42,737 bases of DNA from Streptosporangiaceae bacterium. GTDB lineage: Bacteria > Actinomycetota > Actinomycetes > Streptosporangiales > Streptosporangiaceae. A program made the position numbers and the translations under genes. Numbering within the stretch: position 1 is the stretch's first letter; each line of letters opens with the position of its first letter. The DNA is taken from contig JASHOL010000152.1 in NCBI GenBank assembly GCA_030041135.1, positions 1 through 42,737 on the forward strand, written 5' to 3'. Under the pieces are notes generated by a model. It saw only the letters and a program-made list of their open reading frames with translations. It searched no databases and was not told the origin of the DNA. Positions 41,098 through 42,737 of this stretch are shown piece after piece.

Positions 41098-41496
41098 ATG
41101 TCGATGCCGTGCGACGAGCGCCACCGGTCAAGGCTCGCAGAGCTGACCAGGGCGGCGGCGCCTCCAGTGCCAGGGTTGCTGCCCGCCACGCTCGTACGGG
41201 CATCCTGGTGTCCGGCACGTGCAGGCTGCCGGGAACTGCACTTCGACGTAGCCGGGACCCCCTGGTCCTGGTGCTTTCCTCCAGGCCCCGCGGCTGTGCC
41301 GCCGGCTGGGGCTCTCCTGGTCATGCGGCCAGGAGCCCATGGGCTGATCGCGGAGTCCTGGCCACCGCCCGGCAGCACCGGGCTCCCCGGCTCGCCATCG
41401 GGGCTTGACCTCGCGAGCGCAGCCGCCTTCGTGATGTCAGGATGCCCGATCTTCGTCCACCAGTCGCTGGTTGACCGTGCGGGGCGCGGTGGCTGA
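41098..41496 (+). CDS. Unrecognised Cys-containing protein preceding ctaD
   Basis: 132 residues from ATG 41098, which has AAAGG 4 nt upstream; the frame is open from ATG 41053. I do not recognise the family. It contains five cysteines (MSMPCDE, ASWCPARAGCREL, WSWCFPPG, MSGCPIF), many prolines and no signal peptide or clear membrane helix. The stop TGA is immediately followed by the GTG of ctaD, so translation is probably coupled. It lies between two palindromes and the oxidase gene. A metal, haem or Fe-S role in oxidase assembly or regulation would be speculation. Confidence 0.55.
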   Translation: MSMPCDERHRSRLAELTRAAAPPVPGLLPATLVRASWCPARAGCRELHFDVAGTPWSWCFPPGPAAVPPAGALLVMRPGAHGLIAESWPPPGSTGLPGSPSGLDLASAAAFVMSGCPIFVHQSLVDRAGRGG

Positions 41497-42737
41497 GTGG
41501 TGACGGCCTTCGACTCAGCCGAGCCGGACCGCGCCCGTTCCCTGAGCAGCGCCGGGGTCTCCTCCGGGCAGCGAGCTGACCGGAAGGGTAGCGTCCTGGC
41601 GGATTGGCTGTCGTCAACCGACCACAAGGTGATCGGGCACTTGTACCTGATCACTTCATTCGGCTTCTTCCTCGTGGCCGGGGCGATGGCGATGGTTATC
41701 CGGGCGCAGCTGATGGGCCCCGACAACCACATCGTGTCTGACCAGCAGTACAACGAGCTGTTCACGATGCACGGCATCCTGATGCTGATCTTCTTCGCGA
41801 CGCCGCTGTTCGTCGGGTTCGCGAACGAGATCATGCCACTGCAGATCGGTGCCCCGGACGTGGCGTTCCCGCGGCTGAACCTGCTCAGTTACTACTTCTT
41901 CTTGTTCGCTGGCCTGATCATGCTCGCCAGCTTCCTCGCCCCTGGTGGCACCGCCGCGTTCGGGTGGTACGCCTACGCCCCGCTGACCAGCGCGCAGTAC
42001 TCGCCCGGTGTAGGCGGCGACATGTTCATCATGGGCCTGGCGCTGTCGGGCCTGGGGACGATCCTGGGCGGCGTGAACTTCGTGACCACGATCCTGTGCA
42101 TGCGCGCGCCCGGCATGACCATGTTCCGGATGCCGGTCTTCACCTGGAACGTCCTCGTGACCAGCATTCTGGTACTGCTGGCGTTCCCGGTGCTGGCCGC
42201 GGCCCTGCTGGTGCTGGAGATCGACCGCAAGCTGGGCGCCCAGGTCTTCAGCCCCAACAGCGGCGGCGCGATCTTGTGGCAGCACCTGTTCTGGTTCTTC
42301 GGCCATCCCGAGGTCTATATTCTCGCGATCCCGTTCTTCGGGGTCGCGACCGAGATCCTGCCGGTTTTCGCACGCAAGCCAGTCTTCGGTTACAAGGGCC
42401 TGGTCGCCGCGACGATCGCGATCGCGGGTCTCTCGATGACGGTGTGGGCGCACCACATGTTCACCACCGGGGCGGTGCTGCTGCCGTTCTTCTCGTTCAT
42501 GACGTTCCTGATCGCGGTGCCCACCGGGGTGAAGTTCTTCAACTGGATCGGCACGATCTGGCGCGGCCAGATCACGTTCGAGCCCGCGATGCTGTTCATC
42601 CTCGGCTTCATGATCGTGTTCCTGTTCGGCGGGCTGACCGGCGTCATCCTGGCCTCGCCGCCGCTGGACTTCGCGGTCAGCGACTCCTACTTCGTCGTCG
42701 CCCACTTCCACTACGTGCTGTTCGGCACCGTGGTGTT
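41497..42737 (+). CDS. ctaD: Cytochrome c oxidase subunit I (3' end cut by window edge)
   Basis: Haem-copper oxidase catalytic subunit in the cytoplasmic membrane, reducing O2 to water and pumping protons. 413 residues are present. [15 protein letters not shown] opens the fold. Haem a ligand: [12 protein letters not shown]. CuB site with Tyr cross-link and D-channel Glu: [13 protein letters not shown]. The two CuB histidines: [11 protein letters not shown]-channel lysine: [11 protein letters not shown]. Haem a3 and a histidines: [11 protein letters not shown]. This is an A-type pattern. The start is GTG 41497 (or GTG 41500) directly after the preceding stop. Subunit II is not adjacent upstream, unlike common ctaC-ctaD clusters. 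Confidence 0.95.
   Translation, partial: MVTAFDSAEPDRARSLSSAGVSSGQRADRKGSVLADWLSSTDHKVIGHLYLITSFGFFLVAGAMAMVIRAQLMGPDNHIVSDQQYNELFTMHGILMLIFFATPLFVGFANEIMPLQIGAPDVAFPRLNLLSYYFFLFAGLIMLASFLAPGGTAAFGWYAYAPLTSAQYSPGVGGDMFIMGLALSGLGTILGGVNFVTTILCMRAPGMTMFRMPVFTWNVLVTSILVLLAFPVLAAALLVLEIDRKLGAQVFSPNSGGAILWQHLFWFFGHPEVYILAIPFFGVATEILPVFARKPVFGYKGLVAATIAIAGLSMTVWAHHMFTTGAVLLPFFSFMTFLIAVPTGVKFFNWIGTIWRGQITFEPAMLFILGFMIVFLFGGLTGVILASPPLDFAVSDSYFVVAHFHYVLFGTVV

Noticed and set aside
41043-41834. 263-codon minus-strand frame
   Set aside because: It crosses the palindrome, the small ORF and the start of ctaD and shows no protein features.
41656-42711. 351-codon minus-strand frame over ctaD
   Set aside because: Glu/Arg/Gln-rich shadow of the oxidase gene; ctaD carries all catalytic residues.

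Overview
The window is high-GC (roughly 70% by eye) chromosomal DNA from an actinomycete. The evidence is GTG and TTG starts with strong third-position G/C bias, genes that appear to lack leaders, DUF1707 and DUF6542 proteins, and the order xseB, xseA, Rv1109c-like gene, ispH, DUF6542 gene, (rmuC), ychF, which matches the neighbourhood I recall for Mycobacterium and Streptomyces. I cannot name the genus. Both ends cut genes: a Ser/Thr kinase on the left and cytochrome c oxidase subunit I on the right.

Layout. 1-4.5 kb: truncated Ser/Thr kinase, then a coupled pair of unrelated fumarases (class I, then class II), all on the minus strand. 4.6-7.0 kb: a DHA2-type MFS exporter and a divergent TetR repressor with two near-identical palindromic operators between them. 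7.1-9.5 kb: a possible small ORF, a conserved hypothetical, and a stand-alone mraY with no division or cell-wall neighbours. 9.5-14.9 kb: a tightly overlapping copper operon made of a P1B-type Cu ATPase, a membrane protein fused to an SCO1/SenC domain, and an Asp-box lipoprotein; a CsoR-type box lies upstream. 15.4-18.7 kb: an acetyl-xylan esterase-family hydrolase, then a MarR-controlled ABC exporter operon. 18.7-24.0 kb: an Lrp regulator divergent from a YjeH-like amino-acid exporter, and a coupled MFS/glutamine-synthetase-like pair; the exporter tail runs antisense into the synthetase gene.

24.1-27.7 kb: a DUF1707 protein, then a scarred interval with an N-terminally deleted threonine dehydratase, a 65-bp nested inverted repeat and a truncated ArsR, followed by glpX and a TetR gene. 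27.7-34.3 kb: the conserved housekeeping block (exonuclease VII, IspH, RmuC, YchF). 34.5-40.0 kb: a more disturbed stretch holding a doubly frameshifted membrane-protein gene, an ECF41 sigma factor divergent from its carboxymuconolactone-decarboxylase-family partner, an ISKra4-like transposase tail, an MFS transporter and an AHSA1-like remnant. 40.0-42.7 kb: an Rrf2-type regulator with a cysteine cluster and an extra C-terminal domain, divergent from a small Cys-containing protein gene that abuts ctaD.

The most interesting items are the back-to-back ECF41-type promoters, whose -35 elements form a perfect inverted repeat; the copper/SCO fusion operon; and the Rrf2-fusion/ctaD divergon, which suggests redox- or NO-linked control of a terminal oxidase. 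No tRNA, rRNA, CRISPR array or intact insertion sequence was recognised.
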